Below are positions 38,361 through 47,116 of a DNA stretch of 64,000 nt, piece by piece. A program made the position numbers and the translations under genes. Source of the stretch: Mesorhizobium comanense (GTDB lineage: Bacteria > Pseudomonadota > Alphaproteobacteria > Rhizobiales > Rhizobiaceae). Below the pieces are notes generated by a model. The model did not search any database. It had not been told where the DNA came from and worked only from the letters and a program-made list of their open reading frames with translations. The stretch spans positions 806,001 to 870,000 of the forward strand of contig NZ_SCNN01000001.1 of assembly GCF_005503535.1 (NCBI RefSeq), written 5' to 3'. Numbering within the stretch: the stretch's first letter is position 1; the number at the start of each line of letters is the position of its first letter.

Positions 38361-40751
38361 TTGGACAAAGGGAAATTGCAGGCGCTTTCAGCGCTGGAGA
38401 AAAAAGTGCTCTGGCTGGCGGCGTGGATGATCCACAACGCCAACCATCTGCGTGAAAACACCGACGGCCTGAAGGTTGGCGGCCACCAGGCGTCCTCGGC
38501 TTCGATGGCGACGATCATGACCGCGCTCTACTTCTCCGCGCTCAGGCCTGAAGATCGCGTCGCGGTGAAGCCGCACGCATCCCCAATATTCCATGCCATC
38601 CAGTATCTGCTGGGCAACCAGACACGCGCGAAGTTGGAGCAGTTCCGTGCCTTCGGCGGCGCGCAGAGCTATCCTTCGCGAACCAAGGACATCGACGACG
38701 TCGATTTCTCCACCGGCTCCGTGGGGCTCGGCGTTGCCCAGACGCTGTTTGCCTCGCTGGTGCAGGACTATCTGCGCGCCCGCGACGAGAATTTTGCCGA
38801 GGGCCGCATGGTGGCGCTGATCGGCGACGCCGAGATGGATGAGGGCAACATCTTCGAGGCGCTGCTGGAAGGCTGGAAGCATGGCCTGCGCAACTGCTGG
38901 TGGATTGTCGATTATAACCGCCAGAGCCTCGACGCCGTGGTGCGCGAGGGCCTGTGGGAGCGCTTCGAGAGCATCTTCCGCAATTTCGGCTGGGATGTCG
39001 TCATCCTGAAATATGGCTCGCTGCAGCAGGCAGCCTTCGCCGAGCCGGGCGGCGAGACATTACGTGCCTGGATCGATGCATGTCCCAACCAGCTCTATTC
39101 GGCGCTGACCTTCCAGGGCGGTGCCGCCTGGCGCAAGCGCCTGCTTGCCGACATTGGCGAGGAGCCAGGCATCGCGGCCCTGCTTGAACGTCGCCCCGAC
39201 GCCGATCTGGCTGCAATGATGACCAATCTCGGCGGGCATGATCTGCCCTCCCTGCTCAAGGCGTTCGAGACGGCGCGCGGCAACGACCGGCCGACCTGCT
39301 TCATCGCTTACACCATCAAGGGCTTCGGCCTGCCGCTCGCCGGCCACAAGGACAATCATTCCGGCCTGATGACCAAGGACCAGATGGCGACATTTCGCAC
39401 GTCGATGTCGGTCAGCGAGGGGCGAGAGTGGGATCACTTCGAGGGGCTGGACATCAAGGAATTGGAACTGCGACGGTTCCTCGATGCGGTGCCGTTCGCG
39501 GCCAAGGGCCAACGTCGGCGTCACGCACAACGCATCATCGTGCCCGACCGTCTTGTCTCGGAGGCCAAGGGCAGCGTTTCCACGCAGGTCGGGTTTGGCC
39601 GGATCCTGGACGAGATAGGCCGCGCCGGCGGGCCGCTCGCCGATGCCATCGTCACCACGTCGCCGGATGTGACGGTTTCGACCAATCTCGGCCCTTGGGT
39701 GAACCGGCGCGGGCTCTTCGCCCGTGAATCGCTGGCGGACACGTTCCGCAACGAGCGCATCGCCTCGGCGCAGAAATGGGAGTTCGGCACGTCCGGCCAG
39801 CATATCGAGCTTGGCATCGCCGAGAACAACCTGTTCATCCTGCTGTCGGCGCTCGGCCTGTCGCATTCGATCTTCGGCAAGCGGCTGCTTCCAATCGGCA
39901 CGCTCTACGATCCGTTCATCCAGCGCGGCCTCGATGCGCTCAACTATGCCTGCTACCAGGATGCCCGCTTCCTGCTCGTCGCCACGCCGTCGGGCGTGAC
40001 GCTGGCGCCCGAAGGCGGCGCGCACCAGTCGATCGCCACCCAGTTGATCGGCATGGCGCAGGACGGGCTTGCCGCCTATGAACCGGCCTTCGTCGACGAG
40101 TTGAGCGTCATCATGCGCTTTGCGCTGGATTACATGCAGCGCGACGGCGACGCCGTGCAGTCGGAGCGTACATGGCTGCGCGACGAGACCGGCGGTTCCG
40201 TCTATCTGCGCCTGTCGACGCGGCCGGTCGAGCAGATTGCCCGTGCCATGACGCCGGACCTCGAACAGGACATTGTCGACGGCGCCTACTGGCTGCGACG
40301 TCCGGGCCCGAATGCCGAACTGGTCGTCGGCTATACCGGTGCGGTCGCGCCCGAAGCCATCGATGCGGTCGGCATGATGGCGGAGGATCGCCGCGATGTG
40401 GGTCTGCTGGCGGTGACCTCGGCTGATCGGCTGAACGCCGGCTGGACGGCGGCAAGCCGTGCCCGCGAACGCGGGCTCGTCCATGCCAGAAGCCATGCCG
40501 AAAGGTTGCTTGCCGACCTGCCGTCTCATTGCGCCATCGTCACGGTGACCGACGGTCATCCGGCATCGCTCGGCTGGCTGGGTTCGGTCCACGGCCATCG
40601 CACGCGCAGCCTCGGCGTCGAGCATTTCGGCCAGTCGGGGACGATCGACGATCTCTACCGCCATTTTGGGATCGACGCGAACTCGATCGTCGCCGCAGGC
40701 AGCGGCATGACGGCCGGGCGGCCGATGCGCTATCTGCGCGCATTGGATTGA
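38361..40751 (+). CDS. Homodimeric E1-type 2-oxoacid dehydrogenase / transketolase-like protein (MdeB-like)
   Basis: About 796 residues, with transketolase-fold domains in the order TPP-binding, pyrimidine-binding and C-terminal. The TPP motif is GDAEMDEGNIFEALLEGW, ending near VDYNRQSLD, as in AceE-type pyruvate dehydrogenase E1. The length and motif fit MdeB, the 2-oxobutyrate dehydrogenase E1-like protein, more than ordinary transketolase. The TTG at 38361 was chosen because GGGAGGAAGG precedes it; the frame is open to a TTG at 38298. No E2, E3 or methionine gamma-lyase gene is adjacent. The substrate is inferred to be a small 2-oxoacid. Confidence 0.8.
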   Translation: MDKGKLQALSALEKKVLWLAAWMIHNANHLRENTDGLKVGGHQASSASMATIMTALYFSALRPEDRVAVKPHASPIFHAIQYLLGNQTRAKLEQFRAFGGAQSYPSRTKDIDDVDFSTGSVGLGVAQTLFASLVQDYLRARDENFAEGRMVALIGDAEMDEGNIFEALLEGWKHGLRNCWWIVDYNRQSLDAVVREGLWERFESIFRNFGWDVVILKYGSLQQAAFAEPGGETLRAWIDACPNQLYSALTFQGGAAWRKRLLADIGEEPGIAALLERRPDADLAAMMTNLGGHDLPSLLKAFETARGNDRPTCFIAYTIKGFGLPLAGHKDNHSGLMTKDQMATFRTSMSVSEGREWDHFEGLDIKELELRRFLDAVPFAAKGQRRRHAQRIIVPDRLVSEAKGSVSTQVGFGRILDEIGRAGGPLADAIVTTSPDVTVSTNLGPWVNRRGLFARESLADTFRNERIASAQKWEFGTSGQHIELGIAENNLFILLSALGLSHSIFGKRLLPIGTLYDPFIQRGLDALNYACYQDARFLLVATPSGVTLAPEGGAHQSIATQLIGMAQDGLAAYEPAFVDELSVIMRFALDYMQRDGDAVQSERTWLRDETGGSVYLRLSTRPVEQIARAMTPDLEQDIVDGAYWLRRPGPNAELVVGYTGAVAPEAIDAVGMMAEDRRDVGLLAVTSADRLNAGWTAASRARERGLVHARSHAERLLADLPSHCAIVTVTDGHPASLGWLGSVHGHRTRSLGVEHFGQSGTIDDLYRHFGIDANSIVAAGSGMTAGRPMRYLRALD

Positions 40752-40785
40752 TACTACCGGCGAGCATCGGCTCTCGGCACGGTCT

Positions 40786-42000
40786 TCACGTCCGTGCCGG
40801 GCCTGCAACGATGCTGCGATCATGCAGCCGTCCGATCTCGCCGTCGCTCAATCCCATCCCAGCCAGGATTTCATCGGTGTGCTCGCCTGGTAAAGGCGCC
40901 CGCGTTGCGCCGAGGCGGTTCGCTGAGGAGAAGTAGAGCGGCGACGCCGGCGTCAGCAGGGAGCCGATGCCGGGGTGATCGACCCTGGAGAAGAGCGGAT
41001 TGTCCGTTGAGCAGCGTGGGTCTTCCGCCAGCAATTGCTGAAAGGTCTGGTAAGGCCCCCACGAAACGCCTGCGTCGGTGAGTATCCGCCGCACCTCGGC
41101 AAAGCTTCGTGCCGAAAACCACGGCGCCAATGCCGCGCCGATTGCACCGCGTACCGCAAAGCGTCCGCCTTCCGTGGCAAGGTCAACTCCGGTTTCCGCC
41201 GTGAGGCCGGCCACGTCGAGACCTGTCGCCCGCTGTAGCGCGACCCACTGCCGGTCGGTCAAGGCCATCACCATCACGCGTCGGCCATCCGCGGTGGCGA
41301 AGTCGCGTCCGAAGGCGCCGTAAAGGAAGTTTCCATCCTTCTCCGCGTTCTCACCGAGTTCGGATTGCGCAAGTCGTCCAAGGTTGGCGACCATTGCCAG
41401 CGCTACATCCGATAGCGCCAGCTTCACCAGCGACCCCGTGCCGGTGCGGCGGCGGTGCCGGTCCGCCGCCAGTACCCCCACCGCGGCCATCTCGCCCATG
41501 GCAATGTCCCACGCCGGCAGCACGCTGTTGGTTGGCTCGTCCGCGCCACGCGGTCCCGTAATCTCGGGAAAACCGGTCGCGACATTGACTGTGTAATCCA
41601 CCTCGCTGGTCCCATCGGGATTGCCGCTCAGCGCGACCATGATGATATCGCCACGACGCGCCTTCAAGGCTTCGTAGGCGAGAGCGCCGCGGGCCGGCAG
41701 GTTGGTCAGGAAGATGCCGTGATCAGGCCCCGGGCGGGTGATCAACGCTGAAACGATATCCTGCCCTTCCGGCGAGCGCAGGTCGACCTGTATGGAGCGC
41801 TTACCCTTGTTCATACCGGCCCAGAACAGGCTCTGGCCGCTATCCGTCACCGGCCAGCGGCGATGGTCGAGCCCGCCGCCGATCTGGTCGAAGCGGATGA
41901 CATCGGCACCCAGTTGCGCCAGCGTCATGCCGCCGAGTGGCGCCGCCACGAAGGCCGATCCTTCGACGACGCTGAGGCCGGCCAGGATGCCACCGCTCAT
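40786..42000 (-). CDS. mct: Family III CoA-transferase, 2-methylfumaryl-CoA isomerase-like
   Basis: 404 residues of the CaiB/BaiF fold. The N-terminal segments VVEGSAFVAAPLGGMTLAQL and DQIGGGLDHRRWPVT, and the catalytic-Asp motif LPAWDIAMGEM, match my recollection of mesaconyl-CoA C1-C4 CoA transferase (Mct) of the 3-hydroxypropionate bicycle, which moves CoA between the two carboxyls of mesaconate. Its GTG/ATG region overlaps the end of the upstream MaoC gene by 4 bases. A hydratase next to Mct suggests a route from mesaconyl-C4-CoA to citramalyl-CoA, but no lyase is encoded here. Substrate range may differ in this cluster. Confidence 0.72.
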   Translation of the reverse strand: MSGGILAGLSVVEGSAFVAAPLGGMTLAQLGADVIRFDQIGGGLDHRRWPVTDSGQSLFWAGMNKGKRSIQVDLRSPEGQDIVSALITRPGPDHGIFLTNLPARGALAYEALKARRGDIIMVALSGNPDGTSEVDYTVNVATGFPEITGPRGADEPTNSVLPAWDIAMGEMAAVGVLAADRHRRRTGTGSLVKLALSDVALAMVANLGRLAQSELGENAEKDGNFLYGAFGRDFATADGRRVMVMALTDRQWVALQRATGLDVAGLTAETGVDLATEGGRFAVRGAIGAALAPWFSARSFAEVRRILTDAGVSWGPYQTFQQLLAEDPRCSTDNPLFSRVDHPGIGSLLTPASPLYFSSANRLGATRAPLPGEHTDEILAGMGLSDGEIGRLHDRSIVAGPART

Positions 42001-43007
42001 GCGAACAGTCCGATCAGCCGCCAGTGGAGTACGTCGGAAACCTTGCCCGCGAGATCGGTCGCCTTTGCGAATGACCGCAGATGGACAAGCCCTCCACCGG
42101 ACGGCAGTGCCTCACAGCGCTCTATCGTGACCTCGGAATGGATCGTATCGCCTTCATGCACCGGGCCGAGATGGTCGCAATCATGCCAGCCGAGAATGGT
42201 GACCATCGATGGGAAGACACGGGTCAGCTGCGCCGCGGCCAGCCCGATCGTGTGGCCGCCATATACAAGGCGTCGCCCGGACTGGGTACTGTCATGATGG
42301 ATGGCGGCCAGGTTCATCGTCAGCCGTGCCAGCTCCGGCGCGCTGCTGACCACGTCGCCGCCAGCCAGGCGATGCACCATCCCGGCATGCAGGTCGTTGA
42401 AATGCGGGCCCTGGACCGCCTTGCGATAGGCTTCGAGATTCCAACTCCCGACGGCTGCTGATGTCTGCATGGCAGTCAGTTCGGATCGCGGCAAATCGGT
42501 CTCACCTCGTGCATCCCTGTCATCGGCTTGCCGGGCCGGCAGCATGGCGCAACGACAGAAGTCGAGCACCGGCTGATCGTCCTGATCACTGGTCGCGATC
42601 CGCATGGTGACGAGGCCGCGCGGTGGCCGGCCGGCCTTGGCGCTGGCCGGCCGCAATCCGATGATCGTGGTGATGGTCTTGAGCGTATCTCCGATAGACG
42701 GCGCCCGGCGGAAGAACAGGCCGCGATAGAAGAGGTTGGCGATCGCCCGCTGGGTCACCAGCGTCGATTGGCCGATCGCGATGTCCCAGACCAGGGCCGG
42801 CGCGGCGAATGGCTGCTGCCTGCCGGTTACCGACGCAGACACATCGGCGTCGAAGGCCAGCCTGAGCCGGCCGCCGACAATGGCATGATGAACAGCGGCA
42901 AGACCGTCCGTCAGTCGCATCGCCGGTGCTGTATCGAACCGATCGCCGATCTTCAGATCGTCATAGAACGGTCCGTCGATGCCGATCGCGGAAGATTCGC
43001 TTGTCAT
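41997..43007 (-). CDS. MaoC-family double-hotdog enoyl-CoA hydratase
   Basis: 336 residues with two hotdog repeats: one opening FYDDLKIGDRFDTAPAMRLT and carrying WDIAIGQSTLVTQRA, the other with VYGGHTIGLAAAQLTRVFP followed by GPVHEGDTIHSEVTI. Length and duplicated layout fit the mesaconyl-CoA hydratase group of MaoC proteins. It probably hydrates the CoA ester handled by the neighbouring CoA-transferase. It lies third in the minus-strand operon, 18 bases after E1-alpha, with a 4-base overlap with the CoA-transferase. Confidence 0.75.
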   Translation of the reverse strand: MTSESSAIGIDGPFYDDLKIGDRFDTAPAMRLTDGLAAVHHAIVGGRLRLAFDADVSASVTGRQQPFAAPALVWDIAIGQSTLVTQRAIANLFYRGLFFRRAPSIGDTLKTITTIIGLRPASAKAGRPPRGLVTMRIATSDQDDQPVLDFCRCAMLPARQADDRDARGETDLPRSELTAMQTSAAVGSWNLEAYRKAVQGPHFNDLHAGMVHRLAGGDVVSSAPELARLTMNLAAIHHDSTQSGRRLVYGGHTIGLAAAQLTRVFPSMVTILGWHDCDHLGPVHEGDTIHSEVTIERCEALPSGGGLVHLRSFAKATDLAGKVSDVLHWRLIGLFA

Positions 43008-43025
43008 CCTTCGTAAGCCTGGATG

Positions 43026-44060
43026 CTATCGGGACCAGAAATGCCACCTCTGATCCCCTCCGGCCGAAGAGGCGCCGACATGCGACAGGATTTCTCCGAG
43101 ATCAGGTGCCGCCGAGTCCAGCACTTCGGCGGTTGCCCGTTCCACCGCGTCGCGCGTCTCGGCCTTCAACTGGTCGAGACCACCCGGCGCCAGAATGCTC
43201 TCGCTGACCAGCCTGTCGGCAAGAATGTCGATGGGGTCGCGCTTCAACCAGGCGTCCAGTTCGCCGGCCGGCCGGTAGGTTGCCGGGTCGGACCGCGAAT
43301 GGCCCGAATAGCGATAGGTCTTCATTTCGATCAAGGTCGGACCTTCGCCACGGCGCGCCCGCGCGACCGCGACGGCCATCGCCTCAGCGACCTTGTCGAC
43401 GTCCTGCCCGTCGACGATGACGCCGGGCATATTGTAGCTGGCGGCGCGCACCGCGATGTCCTCGACCGGTGTCGACAGTTCGATGCGCGTGTACTCGCCA
43501 TAGAGATTGTTCTCGCACACGAACACCACCGGCAGTCTGCGGATGGCCGCGAAATTCAGTGATTCATGGAAGGCGCCGATATTGGCCGAACCGTCGCCGA
43601 AGATCGAGACGGCGACGCGATCCTTGCCGCGCGCCCGTGCGGCCATCGCCGCTCCGCAGGCGATGGGCAACCCTGCGCCGATGATGGCGGCGGTCGGCAG
43701 CAGGCCAACCTCCGGCTCGACCAGATGCATGGAACCGCCAAGGCCGCCGGCACAGCCGATGACGCGGCCGCAGATCTCGCCGATCACGCCTTCCGGCGTC
43801 ACGCCAAGCGCGAGCGCGTGACCATGCCCGCGATAGGTGCAGGTGACGACATCGTCGGGATCGATCGAGCGGGCTATGCCGACCGAAACCGCTTCCTGAC
43901 CGCTGGCCAGATGCGTGCTGCCGCGGATATGGCCTTCGGCAAACAGCTTCTGGATGCGGTCCTCGACGAAGCGGATCTCGATCATCCGCGTGAGCTGCTC
44001 CAGCCTGTCCTGCAGGGCTTCGCGGCGGGCGATGGGCGAATTGGAATTGGAAATCGTCAT
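43026..44060 (-). CDS. 2-oxoacid (acetoin/pyruvate-type) dehydrogenase E1 alpha subunit
   Basis: 344 residues with the TPP motif GDGSANIGAFHESLNFAAI and NNLYGEYTR, typical of AcoA/PdhA. The ATG at 44060 was chosen because it overlaps the stop of E1-beta in ATGA and has GGAGGAA 7 bases upstream. The heterotetrameric E1 decarboxylates a 2-oxoacid and transfers the acyl unit to a lipoyl domain. It is unusual that beta precedes alpha and that no E2 acyltransferase or E3 follows; the only lipoyl protein nearby is the 78-residue one divergent from this operon. Confidence 0.9.
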   Translation of the reverse strand: MTISNSNSPIARREALQDRLEQLTRMIEIRFVEDRIQKLFAEGHIRGSTHLASGQEAVSVGIARSIDPDDVVTCTYRGHGHALALGVTPEGVIGEICGRVIGCAGGLGGSMHLVEPEVGLLPTAAIIGAGLPIACGAAMAARARGKDRVAVSIFGDGSANIGAFHESLNFAAIRRLPVVFVCENNLYGEYTRIELSTPVEDIAVRAASYNMPGVIVDGQDVDKVAEAMAVAVARARRGEGPTLIEMKTYRYSGHSRSDPATYRPAGELDAWLKRDPIDILADRLVSESILAPGGLDQLKAETRDAVERATAEVLDSAAPDLGEILSHVGASSAGGDQRWHFWSR

Positions 44061-45064
44061 GCTGCATTCCTCCACCAGGGCAAGGGCGGTTTGTTGGTCG
44101 AGACCAGTGCGGCCACCTGGTCCGCCACATAGGCCGGGCTTGGCAGGAAGCGGGCTTCAAGGGCGCCGCTGTAGGGCACGGGCGCGTCAGGAAGGGTGAT
44201 GCGATGCGGTGCGGCCTTCAGCTTGCCGAACGCCTCGACTGCGATCGACGAGACGACGTCGCCGCCCCAGCCGCTGCCGGCCGGCGCCTCTTCCAGCGTG
44301 ACCAGACGGCCGGTGCGGGCAACCGAGTCCATCACGGTCTTGCGGTCCCAGGGCCACAATGTCAGGAGATCGATGACCTCTATGTTGGCGCTGCTTGCCT
44401 CCGCCGCCGCCAGCGCGACACGTCGCATGGCGCCGCAGGTGACGAGCGTTACGTCGGTTCCCGGTCGCGCGATCTCGGCGTGGCCGAGCGGAATGCGGTA
44501 GTCGCGGTCGAATTCATATTCTTCGCGCTCGGCGTAGAGCACGCGCGGCTCGAGGATCACCACGGGATCCGGATCCTCGATCGCGGAACGCAGCAGGCCG
44601 TAGGTCGTGCGGGCGTTGCTGGTCACGGCGACCTTGAGGCCCGGCGTGCCCCGGAACCAATGGTCGAGCATCTGCGAATGCTGGCAGCCGAAGCCCTGGC
44701 CGGCGCCGGCCGATGCGCGCACGACGAGCGGCGTCGTCAGCCGGCCGCGCGACAGATAACGCATCGTCGCCGCCTGCGTCGTCAGCTGGTCGAGCGCGAC
44801 GCCGATGAACTCTATGAACATCATCTCGACCACCGGCTTCAGGCCGCAGACCGCGGCACCCACCGCCGCACCCATGAAGGCCATTTCGGAAATCGGCGTG
44901 TCGATCACCCGTTCCGGTCCGTGCGAGGCAAGCAGGCCTTCGGTCACCTTGAACGGGCCGCCGGCCACGGCGACATCCTCACCCATGACGATGACGCTCG
45001 GATCATCCGTCATCGCATCGTCAAGGGCCCTCAGGACCGCCTGCCGTATCCAGATTTTAGCCAA
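44057..45064 (-). CDS. 2-oxoacid (acetoin/pyruvate-type) dehydrogenase E1 beta subunit
   Basis: 335 residues of the AcoB/PdhB type: VIVMGEDVAVAGG near the N-terminus, DTPISEMAFMGAAVGAA, GGDVVSSIAVEAF and the C-terminal helical domain. First gene of the operon E1-beta, E1-alpha, MaoC, CoA-transferase. Its promoter region (45065-45308) is shared with the lipoyl-domain gene and holds a GAAACGTTTT site. Confidence 0.9.
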   Translation of the reverse strand: MAKIWIRQAVLRALDDAMTDDPSVIVMGEDVAVAGGPFKVTEGLLASHGPERVIDTPISEMAFMGAAVGAAVCGLKPVVEMMFIEFIGVALDQLTTQAATMRYLSRGRLTTPLVVRASAGAGQGFGCQHSQMLDHWFRGTPGLKVAVTSNARTTYGLLRSAIEDPDPVVILEPRVLYAEREEYEFDRDYRIPLGHAEIARPGTDVTLVTCGAMRRVALAAAEASSANIEVIDLLTLWPWDRKTVMDSVARTGRLVTLEEAPAGSGWGGDVVSSIAVEAFGKLKAAPHRITLPDAPVPYSGALEARFLPSPAYVADQVAALVSTNKPPLPWWRNAA

Positions 45065-45135
45065 GGTTCAAACCTCCCAATACGCTGTTCAGCCGTGTGT
45101 GCAGGGCATGAAGCTAGCCCAGTCGAAAAAATTTG

Positions 45136-45145
45136 GAAACGTTTT
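45136..45145. promoter_or_regulatory. LacI-type operator-like site before E1-beta and the lipoyl gene
   Basis: GAAACGTTTT matches the palindrome GAAACGTTTC found before the LacI-linked dehydratase gene in 9 of 10 positions. It lies in the intergenic region of the divergent E1 operon and lipoyl gene. Confidence 0.55.
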
Positions 45146-45147
45146 TA

Positions 45148-45176
45148 TTGATGCCGGACATCACTCTGTTTATAGC
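45148..45176 (+). promoter_or_regulatory. Candidate promoter of the lipoyl-domain gene
   Basis: TTGATG (45148-45153), 17 bases, TATAGC (45171-45176). It is a weak match placed 2 bases after the operator-like site, so repressor binding would interfere with it. Confidence 0.35.
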
Positions 45177-45308
45177 TGTGGAAGAGCCGCGTGCTTTCGA
45201 TGGATTGATGCGGTCACAGCCCTCTGGCGAATTCGCGCGTCCACCGTACGACCTTCCGGCGACCGGTGGATTCCCCTCAGTACTGGCGTTGCACACGGAG
45301 AATAGACG

Positions 45309-45545
45309 ATGCGTTCCACCCTTAAGATGCCCAAGGTCGGCGACGCCGTCGACGAAGTCGTGATTAACGATATCCAGGCCCAGATTGGCGCCAGGGTCGT
45401 TGAGGGGCAGACGCTGTTCGTTGTCGAAACCGACAAGAGCCAGATCGAGATTCCCGCGCCTTTTGGCGGCACTGTGGTGGAGATCCTGATTGCTGTCGGC
45501 GATGACGTCAAAACCGGCGCCCCGACACTCGTGCTCGAGGTCTGA
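45309..45545 (+). CDS. Stand-alone lipoyl-domain (biotin/lipoyl attachment) protein
   Basis: 78 residues forming one complete lipoyl/biotinyl domain and nothing else. It starts LKMPKVGDAVDEVVINDI; the modification hairpin is ETDKSQIEIPAP with the acceptor Lys at position 43, and the DK (not MK) motif indicates lipoate rather than biotin. There is no linker, no subunit-binding domain and no acyltransferase domain, so it is not an E2. It probably serves the E1 pair encoded divergently, as a free acyl or electron carrier. A ribosome site CGGAGAA precedes the ATG. Confidence 0.88.
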   Translation: MRSTLKMPKVGDAVDEVVINDIQAQIGARVVEGQTLFVVETDKSQIEIPAPFGGTVVEILIAVGDDVKTGAPTLVLEV

Positions 45546-45589
45546 CAGGCGGGCAGGCCATTGGGCTTGACCGAAAACTGCAGCGGCGA

Positions 45590-47116
45590 TCATGACGAGA
45601 TCGCCGACATGTTCAAATCGCGGCGCAACAGTTTGCCATTGGCGCTGCGCGGCAGGCTGGGAACGAAGAACACCTGCCTCGGGCATTTGTAGGCGGCTAG
45701 GCGTTTGCCGGCCATGGCGACGATGTCTTCTGCGCTGACATCGACGCCTTCCTTGCGCACCACATAGGCGGCGATCACCGAAACGTCACCGCGCACACGG
45801 TGTTCGGCGACCGCGATTTCGGCGATGCCGGGGCAGGGCGCCAGCGCTGCCTCGACCTCCAGCGGCGAGACCCGGAAGCCGCCGGCATTCATCATGTCGT
45901 CGGCGCGGCCGTGATACCAGAGATAGCCGTCTTCATCGAAAGCGGCGAGATCGCCGCCGGCAAACCAGTCGCCGCGAAAAACCTGGCTTTCTTCATCAGC
46001 GCGCCGCCAATAGCCACGCATCAGGCCGGCATCGCCGCGATGGATGGCAAGCAGCCCGATGTTCCCGGTGGGCAGCGGCTCGTTCGAACCCGAAAGCGGC
46101 AGAATGGCGATGCGTCGTCCGCCCTGCGGCTTGCCCGGACTGCCCGGACGGATCGGCATGCCCGCGTGGTTGGAGATGAAGGTCGAGCATTCGCTCATGC
46201 CGAACGCCTCGTAGATCTCCCGCCCCGTGGCGGTCCGCCAGCCGTCGAGGACGGCAGGGCTGAGCGCCTCGCCTGCGGCAAGACCGTGCCGCAGCGTTGG
46301 CAGGCTGCTCGGTGTCAACGAACAGTATTTCTGCATCTGGCGATACAGCGAAGGCACGGCGGCGAACAGCGTGGCGCCGACGGCGTCGATCAGCTTGGGC
46401 CACACCTCGATATCCTTCGGCCCGTTGTAGAGCACGGCGGTGGCGCCGCAGGCCCAGGGGTCGAGCAGCCCGACGCCCAGCGTATAGCTCCAGTTGAACG
46501 CGCCGGCATGCAGCATGACGTCATCGGCGGTCAGCCCCTGCCAGTCGCGGTGCATCGGTGTGCGACCAAGCGCGGTACGATGCGCGTGGACGACTCCCTT
46601 GGGGCGGCTGGTCGTGCCGGATGTGTAGATCATGTAGGCCGGCGCTTCTGCCTCCGTGTCCGCATGGGTCGGAAGCGGTGGCGACGCCTTGAGACGGCCG
46701 ATCACTTCTTCGTCGATGATCTTGCAGTCCGACGGGATCGAAGCGATTGCCAGCGGCCCGGTCTGTGTGATGGCCGAGGCGGCGGAATCGTCGAGCAGAA
46801 AAGCGGCTTCGCCTTCCGTGAGTTGCGAGGAGACGGGGATTGGCACGAGGCCGGCCGAGATGGCGCCGAAGAACAGCAGGGCATAGTCGCTGGTGTTGGG
46901 CAGGCGCAGCAGGATCCGGTCACCACCAGTGAGACCTTCGGCAAGCAGCCCCGCGGCGACACTGCGCACGGCAAGGTCGAGGGCCGCATAGGTCCAGCGC
47001 TCGGCTTGTTCGGGTTTGCCGGCATCGCCGACCACGATCAGCGCCGCCTTGTCAGGCGTCGCGCGCGCGGCGCGACCGACGCAATGATCCGCGAGATTGA
47101 AGGATTTCGCGATCAA
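45590..47116 (-). CDS. AMP-dependent acyl-CoA synthetase
   Basis: 508 residues of the ANL superfamily: P-loop MIYTSGTTSRPKGVVHAH, motif YEAFGMSECSTFISNH, YHGRADDMMNAGGFRVSP and a C-terminal catalytic Lys in LPRSANGKLLRRDL. It activates a carboxylic acid (possibly aromatic or short-chain) to its CoA ester. Last gene of the seven-gene minus-strand operon that begins at 51446. Its ATG overlaps the stop of the SDR before it. It may feed a CoA ester to the MaoC/CoA-transferase operon. Confidence 0.87.
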   Translation of the reverse strand: MIAKSFNLADHCVGRAARATPDKAALIVVGDAGKPEQAERWTYAALDLAVRSVAAGLLAEGLTGGDRILLRLPNTSDYALLFFGAISAGLVPIPVSSQLTEGEAAFLLDDSAASAITQTGPLAIASIPSDCKIIDEEVIGRLKASPPLPTHADTEAEAPAYMIYTSGTTSRPKGVVHAHRTALGRTPMHRDWQGLTADDVMLHAGAFNWSYTLGVGLLDPWACGATAVLYNGPKDIEVWPKLIDAVGATLFAAVPSLYRQMQKYCSLTPSSLPTLRHGLAAGEALSPAVLDGWRTATGREIYEAFGMSECSTFISNHAGMPIRPGSPGKPQGGRRIAILPLSGSNEPLPTGNIGLLAIHRGDAGLMRGYWRRADEESQVFRGDWFAGGDLAAFDEDGYLWYHGRADDMMNAGGFRVSPLEVEAALAPCPGIAEIAVAEHRVRGDVSVIAAYVVRKEGVDVSAEDIVAMAGKRLAAYKCPRQVFFVPSLPRSANGKLLRRDLNMSAISS

